NCBI GenBank assembly: GCA_024663395.1
Contig: JANFAH010000006.1
Coordinates: 1,054,001 to 1,118,000, forward strand
Source: Pisolithus tinctorius
Taxonomy: Eukaryota > Basidiomycota > Agaricomycetes > Boletales > Pisolithaceae
Length of the DNA: 64,000 nucleotides
Direction: 5' to 3'
Made by a program: the position numbers and the translations under genes. Under the pieces are notes generated by a model. The model was not told the DNA's origin. It worked only from the letters and a program-made list of their open reading frames with translations, and did no database searches. Positions 1 through 10,734 of the stretch are shown piece after piece (position 1 is the stretch's first letter; each line of letters starts with the position of its first letter).

Positions 1-1321
1 CAGTGCAAGCTTTGGCCTTCCTGGCTTTCTTGGGACACTTATCTGCAAAATGTCTGGTGCCCCCACAGAACATGCAAAGGTTGTTGTCTCCACAACACTT
101 GTGCTCCTCCAGTGTCAGCTTGCCATCTTTGCCCAACTTGCTTGAGTCTGGCTTGGGTGTGTTAGAGCTGGTCTGACTGGTTGAGGCAGGTTTGGATGAG
201 GGCTGGCTACCAGAGTTGCCATTTCTGGAATTATTGCCAGTTTTGGATTTCCCTTGACCAGGCTTGGACTGAGTGCTGTGACCAGGGTTGGGAGTCAACT
301 TGTTACCAGAGGATGACTCCTGGTGCTTACTGGACTGCTGAATCTCCCCTTTGCATTCCCAGTAGTGCATGTCAATTTCCTGAGCTAGGTGGTGAAGCTT
401 GTGCAGGGTTCTTGGTTTGCCAACCCAGCAGACCTCATCTTTGATGTGGTCAGGAAGACCAGTGTAGAAGAAGTGGAACAGGGCACCATCACCATATCCC
501 TGGACCTGGGAGGCAAGCCAGTTGAACTCGACCATGTACTTGTTGACCCAGTGGTTATCTTTCATTTGGAGGTGGTCTAGCTGGCTTTCAGCATCAGCCA
601 CTGGGTCATGAGGTCCAAAGGTGGTTTGGAGCTCTATAACAAACTCCTTCCAAGAGTCCATCCAATAAGGCTGGTCCTCCAGGTCATCAGTCCCAAGTAG
701 GTCCAGTTTGAACCAGTTGAGGGCCATCCCTTTCAGGAATGACTGTGCAAAAGTGACTTTGGCTTGGTCACTTTGAAAGGCCCAGGGCTTGTCCCAGAAG
801 TTGAGTTCACACTGGACAAGGAATGCATGCAGCTTCTTTGGGTCTGTCCCATCAAAGGTGTCTGGTTTGTGTGACTCGGTTCTAGAAGAGGATTCAGAAC
901 TGGTGCAAGCATTGCACATGAGAAGCTCAATGGCTTTAGCAAGGTTGTCAAGCACAGTTACCCCAGGCTTGACATCATCTTCTGGGAGGGGTTCTTCATC
1001 ATCATTGTCCAGTTCATCTCCTGGCCTGTCATCACCAGGACTGTCATCACTGGGGTCATCACCACCAGGGTTGAAGTCATCTGGTTTGTCTGGGTCCAGT
1101 TCATCATTTGGATCATTAGTGGGTGTGGGAGGTTGATTAGAAGTGGGAGTGGTAGATTTGCAGGCTGAGAAGCCCCTGAAGTTGTTGACTTCACCAGGTG
1201 ACCTTCTGGCTGTCCCTAAGGACACCAGGGCAGCAGCATGGCACAAGTTGACTGCTGAGGTGGAATCTGGATTGGTGGTAGCATGTGCCCATGCTGCTTG
1301 AGTTCTGGTCTGGGTAGGCAT
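1..1321 (-). CDS. Gypsy (chromovirus) Gag, 5' part, open to window edge
   Basis: The minus-strand frame begins with the ATG at 1321-1319. Every stretch of it I translated was open, and the phase is preserved through 440 codons to the left edge, so the frame appears not to be interrupted; its stop lies outside the window. The protein starts with a Ser/Thr/Pro-rich part, then an acidic Asp/Pro/Gly linker (about 1000-1130). The central capsid-like region has the phrases DTFDGTDPKKLHAF, FLKGMALNWF and TTFGPHDP. A Ser/Asn/Lys-rich stretch follows, then a zinc knuckle of CX2CX4HX4C form near 40-80. It is clearly homologous to the decayed Gag at 60573-61964, where one conserved codon has become TGA. 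Gag assembles the cytoplasmic retrotransposon particle. The 5' LTR lies upstream at 1389-1789 plus 9948-10132. Intactness suggests a fairly young element. Confidence 0.85.
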   Translation of the reverse strand, partial: MPTQTRTQAAWAHATTNPDSTSAVNLCHAAALVSLGTARRSPGEVNNFRGFSACKSTTPTSNQPPTPTNDPNDELDPDKPDDFNPGGDDPSDDSPGDDRPGDELDNDDEEPLPEDDVKPGVTVLDNLAKAIELLMCNACTSSESSSRTESHKPDTFDGTDPKKLHAFLVQCELNFWDKPWAFQSDQAKVTFAQSFLKGMALNWFKLDLLGTDDLEDQPYWMDSWKEFVIELQTTFGPHDPVADAESQLDHLQMKDNHWVNKYMVEFNWLASQVQGYGDGALFHFFYTGLPDHIKDEVCWVGKPRTLHKLHHLAQEIDMHYWECKGEIQQSSKHQESSSGNKLTPNPGHSTQSKPGQGKSKTGNNSRNGNSGSQPSSKPASTSQTSSNTPKPDSSKLGKDGKLTLEEHKCCGDNNLCMFCGGTRHFADKCPKKARKAKACT

Positions 1322-1373
1322 GCTGAGGGTGTGATACTGGGGGTTGGACAAAAGGGTAGTGACCCACACAAGT

Positions 1374-1388
1374 GTGAGTCTGAAATAC
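1374..1388 (-). promoter_or_regulatory. Candidate self-priming primer-binding site of the minus-strand Gypsy
   Basis: Directly after the LTR end (minus strand ...AACA) the sequence reads GT then ATTTCAGACT (1386-1377). These ten bases are the exact reverse complement of AGTCTGAAAT, which lies in the same LTR at 1596-1587, just downstream of its TATTTAAG box. This is the arrangement known from Tf1/sushi elements, in which the mRNA 5' end folds back to prime minus-strand DNA. No tRNA 3'-end complement starting TGG is present here. Confidence 0.55.
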
Positions 1389-1789
1389 TGTTAAGTCTGG
1401 GTCTTCACCAGTCCAAAGCCAGTCCAGAGTCCAGTCAGGGGTCAGAGGGTAGACAAGAAACTAGAGGGTTGGACTGTTGGACTTAGCAACTGAAGGTGCA
1501 GTGCTATTCTCTTGCATGGGCCATAGTCTGGTCAAGAGGCAGGAGACAGAGAACAGAGGGGACTGGGTTATGACAAGACTAAGTTGATTTCAGACTGAGG
1601 CTAAACAGATTATCCTATGGCTTAAATACTAGAGGTAACCTAAGTGTAACATAGCACCAGAGACTGGTCTGCACTAGTACAGTGATGGTTGGTAAACTGA
1701 TTGATAAGTAATGTTACAAAGAATATTATCAAGCAAGACTATGAACAAAGGATTACCAGGAACTGGGGCAGGACTAGTGGCTGGGCCAG
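1389..1789 (-). repeat. Gypsy LTR-F, distal part (5' LTR of minus-strand Gypsy)
   Basis: This is the promoter-distal part of the LTR in minus orientation; the first 185 bp are at 9948-10132, separated by the LARD insertion. It contains TATTTAAG and the transcript-start candidate AGTCTGAAAT. It matches the plus-strand LTR-F at 15902-18362 in the same order. Confidence 0.8.
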
Positions 1790-2249
1790 TGTAGGGAATG
1801 AGTTTGAGTTCCCTAGGAGAATGTGTCTTGGTCAGGAGTTTAGGGGTTGAGGGACTTGTTTTGTTTCTTGCTTTTGTTTTCATGTTTGTATCACTGGACT
1901 TGGTGGTGAGCAGCTGCATTGCTGACTAAGCATGCATGCTGTGTTTGTGCAAGTTCAGTTTACCATACAACCAGTTCATGTCACAGGCCCTCAGTAGCAG
2001 GGTGATTTTGTCTCGCATTTTGGCAAGTTTTTGAAGTTAGAATTATTAATTTGGGGAGTACCCAAAGGGCCAGGAGGACTGGCAAGAGGTATTGGACAGA
2101 CAGAGCTAAGTAGTCTTTTAGTCCGCAATTTTTACACTTTTACTCCACTTCATTTCTCCAAAACAGGATCTCCCTTTTGGGTCGAGCACATACTCACCCA
2201 TTACTGACTAATTACTATTTCTAGGTAATATCTATTACCTATTCCTACA
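1790..2249 (+). repeat. LARD 5' LTR
   Basis: 460 bp, TGTAGGGAA...TTCCTACA with imperfect inverted ends. It is a direct repeat of 9488-9947, and the first 30 bp of a third copy in opposite orientation begin at 63971. Confidence 0.8.
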
Positions 2250-2251
2250 TC

Positions 2252-2268
2252 TGGAGCCCACTGCAAGG
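2252..2268 (+). promoter_or_regulatory. Candidate tRNA-type primer-binding site of LARD
   Basis: TGGAGCCCACTGCAAGG lies two bases after the 5' LTR. It starts with TGG, complementary to a tRNA 3' CCA. The primer tRNA was not identified. Confidence 0.45.
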
Positions 2269-2619
2269 GGGGTTCTGTTCATTTTGGGGAAAGAAGCCAC
2301 CACTTTATCACCACATGAAAGTTTTTCTGGATTAGGCTTGGACAAGCTAAGTGTTCAGAATTTCGATTCTAGTTACAGTCTACACTCAGGAATTTAGGAA
2401 ATTTTCATAGCTATTTTTCAAGCAGCAAATGTTGAGCAAGCATCTAAGCTGAAGATCCCTCAGGTCAAGAAACAAACCTGAAGGCAAATTAATAGTCAAT
2501 TTTCTGCGAAGAAGCCATGTGAATGTGCCAGAAGAACTTGAGGGAATGCCACTGAGGCATTTGAGGGATGCACCATGGTTCTTGGGGTGTGCATCTGACC
2601 TTTTTAGGTATTTCAAAGA

Positions 2620-3150
2620 GGTTTGAAGTCTTTGTGAGCATGAGAAATGCTTTGATGACCAAGAATGGGCAAAATGGGCTTGCTGGTATGCAGGTGGCGA
2701 AGTCTCTGACTCATGGTATGAATTTGTTGAAGATCAGTTGAATTGGCCCAAATTTGTGGTGGCCATCTCATGTTTGAATCCTGGGTCATGGAGGTTGGGC
2801 CAGCAGCACTCAAAGGATGATCTTTACAGCCTCATTGACAGCTGAGCAAGGAGAGAAATTCATACAGAGGAAGAACTGATAATCTACAGGCTTTATTTTC
2901 TAGATTTAGCAATGTATCTATGGGTTTTGAGGCAACTTGAGGCTGACAAACTCAAAGACCTTTATTTGCAAGGCTTTGATAAAGAATTTTGGTGCAAAAT
3001 CTTGTGGAAAATGCGACACAATGATCGATGGCAACATTCCGACAACCCATGGCCCTTGGAACAAGTAACAGCTGTGGCTACAAAATTGCCACAGAAAGGA
3101 TTTTGCTTGGAGCGACCTCAGACAAGCACAGAACATTACATTTGACTACA
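2620..3150 (+). pseudogene. Gag-like remnant inside LARD
   Basis: Conceptual plus-strand translation gives a stretch with TEEELIIYRLYFLDLAMYL, then LYLQGFDKEFWCKIL, then DNPWPLEQVTAVA. The order and spacing resemble the capsid region of basidiomycete Gypsy Gag proteins (EEEL...YYRxFL...LYLQGF...PWxIEQV). It has stops and no proper start. No protease, RT or integrase follows. It is the only coding trace I recognise inside the LARD; the assignment is by recognition only. Confidence 0.45.
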
Positions 3151-4249
3151 AAGTGACCCAGAATCAAGTTCAGACAAGCAATGACTACCTACAAAGTGTT
3201 TTCCAACTATGCCTACACATGACTCGCTGACAACCAATATGCAGGGATCTACAGATTTACCAGGATACATAGAATGTGAGAAAGTCCCAAAAGTAGCATC
3301 AACAAGTTGTGTGCAGCCATGCAGTCCATCTGAGAAAGTAAATAATGAACACCAAAGTCCTGGCAGGCTTGTCAAAGCAGCAGCAGCTGTTTCAAGACAA
3401 AAGAGTTTTCTTCAAGTATGAACAAAATACTGACTACCAAGTTACAGGAAGCACCAAAGCTCCAGCAAGTTGAACCTGTTATAGTGGAAGAACTACTCAT
3501 GATGAAGGTGCCAGTTGAATTTGAGGTGAGTGAGCATGCTCAAGGGGGTTTTTCATTTCATTCTCACTGAGTTTCTCAACTAGCTACTGATACTTTCAGT
3601 TTAAGATGTTGAAGTCTCAAAGAAAACACCATCAAGGTTCCCACAGTCAGCAAAGAGGTTCAGCAATTGGCAGATGAGCCACTTGTGTCGAAGATTCCAC
3701 TCAAATTCAAAGCAGAAAGGCTCAAAGAACAGGGTGAAGCCCACAAGTGTCAAAGCTGAAGAGCTTGAAATGCTCACAGGCAGTCCCAAAGTGAAAAGGT
3801 TAGCAGACAAAGAGGTTGTTGACTCACACAGGATGCCACAGCACATGAATCACACCAAGTCAAGGGTTATTGCAAGAAGAATTAGGATCAAGGAGCCATC
3901 AAGGCTTGTCATGCAAAGGAAGCTGCTGGAAGAAATTCTGCAAGTTGAGATGTTGAAGCATGTGGCAAGGGTGGACAGCCTCACACTCAAAATGTTCTGC
4001 AACCATGCAGTGCCAGCAATATATATTTTATTCAGGAATTCGTTGAGAGTATCAACATGCACACTCAGTATTAGGACTTGTAGAGAAAGTCCAGCAATGT
4101 TGACTAAGCAAAGTCATGTGACCACTCTGTGTGTCATGGCTGTGTGCACACAAGTAATACTGCACACTGATGACTCTAGTGTTATAGGCCAACTGTGCAA
4201 GATCACAGCGATCAAAGGATACAAAGAATGGGGTGAACAAGGTACCATA

Positions 4250-7200
4250 TGGGAGCTACCATGACTATGAGCAACAGCAACCATGACAAGAGCAACAATG
4301 GCAGCAAATAGCAAGATAGCAACAATGACAATGATCAGACTCAGTGCAGACCAATGGCCTGGCAAGGTTGGATGTGCCATTCTGTGGAGACAAGGCATGA
4401 GGAGCACAAATGTGGGGCATGAAGACTCAAAGGTCGGTTTTGATTTCAGAACACTTTACTTACATCTGCCTTGTTCTAGGAAAGCTGGATATCTACAATG
4501 GACAACAATTGTGATACAAAGAACAACAACAACAATGATGCTTGGCACAGATCAAAGGCCACACAAGGCTAGAACAGCTGTTCAATGGGAACAAGGTGCA
4601 ACGAGCACAGGTACTGGGCTTGACAGCCTAAGGTTTCATTTTGATTCCATGGTGTTTTACTTACAGTTACACTATTCTAGGGAAAATAGCTATATACAAC
4701 AGAGACTGAAGGGCATCCAGGTGATCACAGTACAAGGCATGATGGCAACAGCACTGGGTGTGTCATGGTGGCTGCATGACACTAGATCAGCCATTCTATG
4801 GAGACAGGGAGTGAAGAATGCAGACACTGAGCTTGACAGCTCACAGGTTTGTTTTGAATTTGGAACATCTTACTTATGTTGGTTCTACACTGGGAAAAAT
4901 GACTATATGAGATGACATCCAAGCAACATCCAAGCCACCACAATGCAAGGAACTATGACCATCTACAAGGAAACACAGCAGAGCATCAAGGAGAAGCCCT
5001 GCGACATGATATGATGGCACTGCATCAGACTGGGTGAGTGGTCATGACGAGCTGAAGGCTCGAAACTAGTGACAGTGACAGCTACAAGAATGACAATGGT
5101 AACTCAAGTATGAGCAACAGCAATGACTGGCACAACAGTGATGATGACAACAAGACTTGACACCAGTTGGCAGACATGCAAGGCTAGAATGGCTATTCTG
5201 TGGAAATGGGGTGCAAGGAGCACAGATACTGAGCACTACAGCTCAAGAAAGACTAGCACGACAACTGTGGTTCAACCTACAGCAGTGATCTTCAAGGATA
5301 CGGGGTCTGATGAGCATGGATACTGAGCACAATGGTACAAGCTTTTGTTTTGGATCTGTGACTTTATACTTGCAGCTACATTATTCTAGAGTAGACAATG
5401 GTGTTGAAGAAAGAACATATTGATATACTGAGCAACAACTACAACTACAAAATGCCCGAAGAGAGGCATTCAAGGGGGTTTTACAGACTTACTTGCAAGA
5501 ACAGCTATGAATCATGGTACCACAGTGAATTTCAGAGTCACATCAAGGTGCAGGTTTGGCAGAGAGCATCAAGAACATGCCAAGTGGGCTTGAAGGCCCA
5601 AGTCCTAGTCATTTCTTTGAAGTGTTTTACTTAAGGCTATGTCATCTCAGGGAATACAAGTTTTCACAAGGCATTGACAGACCATCAAGCAGCAAATTGC
5701 CTTCAGTACAAAGGCTTGCATTAAGACCAATGACCATCCCCCTTCAAGTTGAAGATGCCTATCTTGTCTTTGGTCAAAGCCACTCTGTAGGTCGACATGT
5801 TGTCAAACAGTCAGCAAAGGGAGATGCCATCTCCATGCTGGATACCATGCAGAGACATGGTGGTGTCTTGTTCTGTAGAGCCAGGATCACAGATGAACAA
5901 GATGTGTTGGATATTGTGCAGAGACATGGCAGTGTCTCGTTTAGTTTGGGAAACATCACAGATGAATGGGAGGCATTGGATATATCAAACAAGGCAGATG
6001 CTACATGTGTCATATGGGCAGTTTTACTAGAGCCAGGCATGGAAGACCCCTCTGTCTTCATCAAGCCCAACATCAAGGGCACCTGGATCACAGCTGGCAT
6101 CCATATGCTCATCTGCATGAGTGCTGTGAGCATTGTGTTTATTGGCACTGACATTGTGAATATTGACAAGTGAGTACCCTATCTGGAGAAACCATTTGAT
6201 GTGTATAAGAGTGTTAAGTTTGTGACTAGGACGGGGGTCGAAGGCTGAAGGCCAAGCACTGGGTGCAACAACCCTTGGTCTTAGCTCATGTGCTAGACCC
6301 TTGTGCAAGCCGGGTTGAAGTCAGAGAAAGCTGAGGGGGGGTCAGGATCAAAAGCCGAGAGTCAACTTGGGCTTAAGCTGGGAACTTGGGATGAACTAAG
6401 TTGATATTCAGACTGAGGAGCTAAGTACAATCTACATAGAGTATATATACCCAAGACTGGCAACCCGAAAGCCAAGGTTACCAGTGAGGACTAAATAGCT
6501 GTGCAAGGGACTAACTAAAGGTTAGATGAGGAGGCAGGGATCGGAAATCTGAAGACAGACACTGCCTTGGCACAAGTGAGGGCAGTACAAAAGCTAACTA
6601 GAAAAGTATAGTAAGGAACAGAGTTCATTTTGGTGTTCAGCATTGGCTCAGTGCTCAGAACCTAAGACCAAGCTGTGGGCATCCCAGCATATGACAAAGA
6701 GGGCCCAAGAGGTGTTTGAGCCCAGAGACATACTGATTGATGGCAGCAAAAATCTGTTCAATTATACCTATGTTGGGAACATTGCATGCACAGTCATACT
6801 CACAGGGGATGGGCTTGCTGCTCATCCTTCTTACTCCCCTACCATGTCAAGTGAACCTCTACACTGCACTCTCCCTCCCATATGTGCCACAACTGAGTGT
6901 CACTGCATGACACACAGCTCTGTGCAGCTACTTGGTCCCTATGTCACACCTGCACCCAACGCAGAACCCATCCTATCTGTGTTCAACACCCCATGTGACC
7001 CATGTGAACTTTCAGACTCTGTTGTCCATCCTCAGGCTGATGGACAAGCATTCTTCATCTCAAGCAGAGAGTCAGTTGACTTCTTGGACTTTACAGGAGT
7101 ATGCAATGAGTATGAGTGAAGGCTACAGAGCCCAAAGGCACAGGGTATACATGAACAACTATGTGAAGTGACAAGGGCTCAAATTATCACTGAACAATGG

Positions 7201-8640
7201 TCATTCAAAGCAACAGTGAGCCTTCAATTGAGGAGAGACATAGTAGAATCACACACTGAGCTCAATGGCCCATACCTTCTCCTTTGCTTGTGTCATTCCA
7301 CTCACAGCTGCATTATGATAGGAAAACCCAGTATCTACAATGGAGTACAGTGACATATGAGGAGATATGGTGTACTGAAGAGTCAAAGTTGCATGAGGCA
7401 ACTCAACAGTACTACTATGAATGGGGCGAGTGAGCAGGATACAGTGAAAGGGTACCCGATGCCAGGTTTCAAGTAGATAAGCAGTGTAGCCATGCATCAA
7501 AGTTTGTGGCAAGGGAATGCCTGACAGAACAACAACAACATGTGCAAAGTGTACCAAGTGACATGAGTTCATGCACTGAGCCCAAGTGCTCATTTTTGTC
7601 TTTGGTTTTCATGACATTTTACTTGGGGATCTACAGTGCTAAGATATATGATGAAGTGCAGAACCACTTCCAACTCACTACTTTAATTGGTTTCATGGCA
7701 ACTACTGTAGCCTGGTTCAGTGTGCGACTGCAGACATCTGAAGGAGAAGAAGATGGTGCAAGTTCAAGTAGACAAGAGGGTGTGCAGTGTGTGAGAAGCA
7801 TCCAAGTCATGCAGAGCAAGCACAACAGCTCAATGTTCAGCTTTTACTTTGAGCTGCTTTACTTATGACTTCTTTATTCTAGAATATGCAAAGGACTGCG
7901 AAGTATGGGCAAAGTTTTAAGTCACCTCAATGTGAATCAACTGCCAGATAAACAAAGTAGCACTTGACACATTTGAAGCGACATGAATTCACACCCAGAG
8001 CCTGAGCACTCTTCATCCCCTTTCATTTTTGTGACAAGATGAATGTTTAGTGTTAAGGTATTCAATGAGTGTGAACATGAACAGTCAGCTATGATCAAGG
8101 GAGACTACCAAGTTGTGAAGACAAGCATCAACCATGAAAGCTTCTTGGGGCCAGTGTTGAATGAAGCAGAGGCAGAGTCCCTCGAAGATGGAGGGGAGAA
8201 CCTTGCATGCCATGAAAGGTTGCTATGGGAGCAATATGTAGAGCTGGGATGAGCCTGATGGGGTGCAGACCCAAGGATGGCTGCACAGGAAGAGAAGCTC
8301 AGCAAAGGAGCTCACAGGTTCAAGGTGACCAGTTCTGTTTTGTTTTGAACATGCTCTACTGTGAAGTACAGCATCCCTGGCATGAAGGGAAAGGTGATCA
8401 ACAGGGGTGGATGGCTTGAAGCTGTTCATCAGCACTTAGTATCAAGACTCCATCTGCCCGACTGTGAGGTTGAAGGCTGAAGCTTAGGGTCAAAAGAAGT
8501 CAGTGCCTACACCCATCAGGGTCGAAGACCTATCACCAAAGAGAGCTTGAGGATCTACAGACTTAAGGTGACAGCTTTTATTTTAGTTCAGACATGTGCT
8601 ACTTTGAGGTATTTTGTTTCTAGCAGTGAACAAGTGGTAA
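4250..8640 (+). repeat. Degenerate long tandem array inside LARD
   Basis: A diverged block recurs about every 200-240 bp (for example near 4425, 4620, 4845) and less regularly near 5330, 5600, 7280, 7590, 7830 and 8560. The recurring pattern is a CA-rich stretch with GAGCACA or ACTGAGC, then GACAGCTCAAAGGTTTG-like sequence, TTTTGATTT, TTTACTTACAG, a pyrimidine-rich stretch and TATTCTAGG. No reading frame is conserved between units, so the plus-strand ORFs here look accidental. Confidence 0.5.
6180..6640 (-). repeat. Decayed Gypsy LTR fragment (D/C type) inside LARD
   Basis: Short shared phrases in the order seen in LTR-D and LTR-C: CTTAGCTCATGTGCTAGACCC, CTTGTGCAAGC, AAGTTGATATTCAGACTGAGG and a TATATA box. 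The ends are not clear and no TSD was found. Confidence 0.4.
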
Positions 8641-9487
8641 ACAAAGATGGGCAACTCAAGGTTGCTCAGCAACACATGGCATGAGGGCTTTGGCCACCAG
8701 ACAAAGTACTGATCAAAGTACAAGAAGTCAAGTGCATGTGCATGCACAGAGTTGATGGTACAAGAATGAGAAGGACAGTATAGAGAAGGACCTGGTGAGA
8801 GTATTGATATATAGTTTTTCCTTACCAGGATGTGTTGCTTCATGCAACATTGCTCAACCAAGTTGTGCCAGCCTTTGGGTGATTCTACTCACCCTGACTT
8901 ATAATTTTGAGTTCCATTGTTTATCTTGGTGCTAAGTCGTCTTAAGGACAAGCAATGATTGAGAGCACATGCATATAAGGATAGTAAATACACCACTGAT
9001 TGGGAGTCTTTTTCTTTAGGTACATATATGTATTTGAGATTCTTTGTAGAGGGCCGAAAACTGTGCCTCGAGGAGCAGCTGCTACTCTACTCTGCATGTG
9101 GTTTATTACTCACTTGTTTGCATGCTCAGAGTTACCTCTGTGGTCATTCAGTTCAAGGAGTTTGGGGGCTGTGGAGCAATTGAGGGTCGAAGGGGTCATC
9201 TGCAAGGAGGGTGAGGAGTTCAAGAAGCAGGGTGCATGCTTGAGAGGCCAGGTGGTGGTTCTGGGTGGAAGGAGATGTGTTCAGAGGCAAGAGGTTGAGA
9301 GGGTTGAGAGGGTTGATCTGCAAGGTCAGGAGTGTGTCTTGGGAAAGGAGGGGGTTGTGTTTGAAGGGTGCAAGGTTAGAGAGCAAAGGATATGTGGTGA
9401 GGTCAAGGGGAGCAAGTGCAAGGATGAGGGCATCTGTGTGAGGAGAAGAGTGACCAAGGATGGTCAAATTCTAAACTGCCCCTTGGA
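8641..9487. other. LARD internal 3' part, no gene recognised
   Basis: Purine-rich on the plus strand from 9180 to 9450, with irregular AGGTCAGG and GGTTGAGAGGGTTGAG repeats. The ORFs here are products of this composition. No convincing polypurine tract abuts the right LTR. Confidence 0.4.
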
Positions 9488-9947
9488 TGTAGGGAACAAG
9501 TTTGAGTTCCCTAGGAGAATTTGTCTTGGTCAGGAGTTTAGGGGTTGAGGGACTTGTTTTGTTTCTTGCTTTTGTTTTCATGTTTGTATCACTGGACTTG
9601 GTGGTGAGCAGCTGCATTGCTGACTAAGCATGCATGCTGTGTTTGTGCAAGTTCAGTTTACCATACAACCAGTTCATGTCACAGGCCCTCAGTAGCAGGG
9701 TGATTTTGTCTCACATTTTGGCAAGTTTTTGAAGTTAGAATGATTACTTTGGGGAGTACCCAAAGGGCCAGGAGGACTGGCAAGAGATATTGGACAGACA
9801 GAGCCAAGTAGTCTTTTAGTTCGCAATTTTTACACTTTTACTCCACTTCCTTTCTCCAAAACAGGATCTCCCTTTTGGGTCAAGTGCATACTCACCTGTT
9901 ACTGACTAATTACTATTTCTAGGTAATATCTATTACCTATTCCTACA
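9488..9947 (+). repeat. LARD 3' LTR
   Basis: Direct repeat of 1790-2249. Right flank CCAG (9948-9951) matches the left flank at 1786-1789. Confidence 0.8.
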
Positions 9948-10132
9948 CCAGGTACTACACCAGCCCAGTACCAACTGAGCAAACAACTCAATTGGGCACT
10001 GCCTTGCAGTGCCTCATGAGCTAACACATTTCTAGGTCAAAGGGTTAAGGCCAGGACTGGGGCAAGGGTTGGATGAGACCAGTTGAGACCAGGGTAGAGC
10101 TGGTCTAGGGTGGTCTAGTCATGGTTGTGACA
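9948..10132 (-). repeat. Gypsy LTR-F, proximal part
   Basis: In minus orientation this begins TGTCACAACCATGACTAG and matches the start of the plus-strand LTR-F at 15902. It is the first 185 bp of the LTR whose remainder is 1389-1789. Confidence 0.75.
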
Positions 10133-10560
10133 ATTCTCCATGTCATGTTGGAGATTCTCCATGGCCTGTGGAGATTCTCCATGTCAAGGATGGGGATTCT
10201 CCATGCCATGTTGGGGATTCTCCATGTCAAGGGTGGGGATCCTCCATACCATGTTGGGGATTCTCCATGCCACATTGGGGATTCTCCATGACATGTTGGA
10301 TATTCTCCTTGTCAAGGGTGGGGATTCTCCATACCATGTTGGGGATTCTCCATGGCCCACTGGGGATTCTCCATGCCATGTTGGAGATTTTCCATGTCAA
10401 AGGTGGGGATTCTCCATGGCCCACTGGTGATTCTCCATGTCAAGGGTGGAGATTCTTCATGTCATGTTGGGGATTCTCCATGATTTAGCTGGGGATTCCC
10501 CATGGCCCACTGGGGATTCTCCATGTCAAGTTGGAGATTTTCTATCCTTGACATGGCAGA
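10133..10560. repeat. Minisatellite, 21-22 bp unit
   Basis: Roughly twenty units of the type GGGGATTCTCCATGCCATGTT alternate with a TCAAGGGT variant. It begins at the very edge of Gypsy LTR-F. The ORFs across it follow the repeat and are not considered genes. Confidence 0.9.
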
Positions 10561-10734
10561 TCCCTACCCTTGACATCAATCACCTAGCATACCCATAAGC
10601 CTTCTGGCCATCCCTGGATGCCACAAATGCCCACCTTGATATGGTACAGGCAGTACAACAACATCAATACAAGCATGCAAGGAGTGTCATACATATAATT
10701 AATGATCATCGCAGGTGTGCCAGCAGGTGTAGGA

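Larger units (their letters stand above)
1790..9947 (+). mobile_element. LARD-like non-autonomous LTR element, 8158 bp
   Basis: Two direct 460-bp repeats (1790-2249 and 9488-9947), both TG...CA, flank about 7.2 kb with no open polymerase gene. The element splits Gypsy LTR-F. The flank is CCAG at 1786-1789 and again CCAG at 9948-9951, a 4-bp target duplication, and joining the flanks restores the LTR-F sequence seen uninterrupted near 16090. A candidate PBS follows the left LTR and a gag remnant lies on the plus strand, which supports plus orientation. LTRs differ at about a dozen positions by eye. The name LARD describes the structure only; mobilisation by another Gypsy is inferred. Confidence 0.75.

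Noticed and set aside
3674..4264. 196-aa Lys-rich ORF in the LARD
   Set aside because: Open frame without recognisable domain, in an area of irregular repeats; no conservation between repeat units supports it.
9153..9467. 104-aa Leu/Pro-rich minus-strand ORF
   Set aside because: It is the shadow of a purine-rich, repetitive stretch inside the LARD; no homology recognised.
10140..10488. ORFs of about 100 aa over the 21-22 bp repeats
   Set aside because: They only reflect the repeat unit and are open on both strands.
10133..10560. CRISPR-like array
   Set aside because: Units are contiguous with no unique spacers, and the sequence is eukaryotic.
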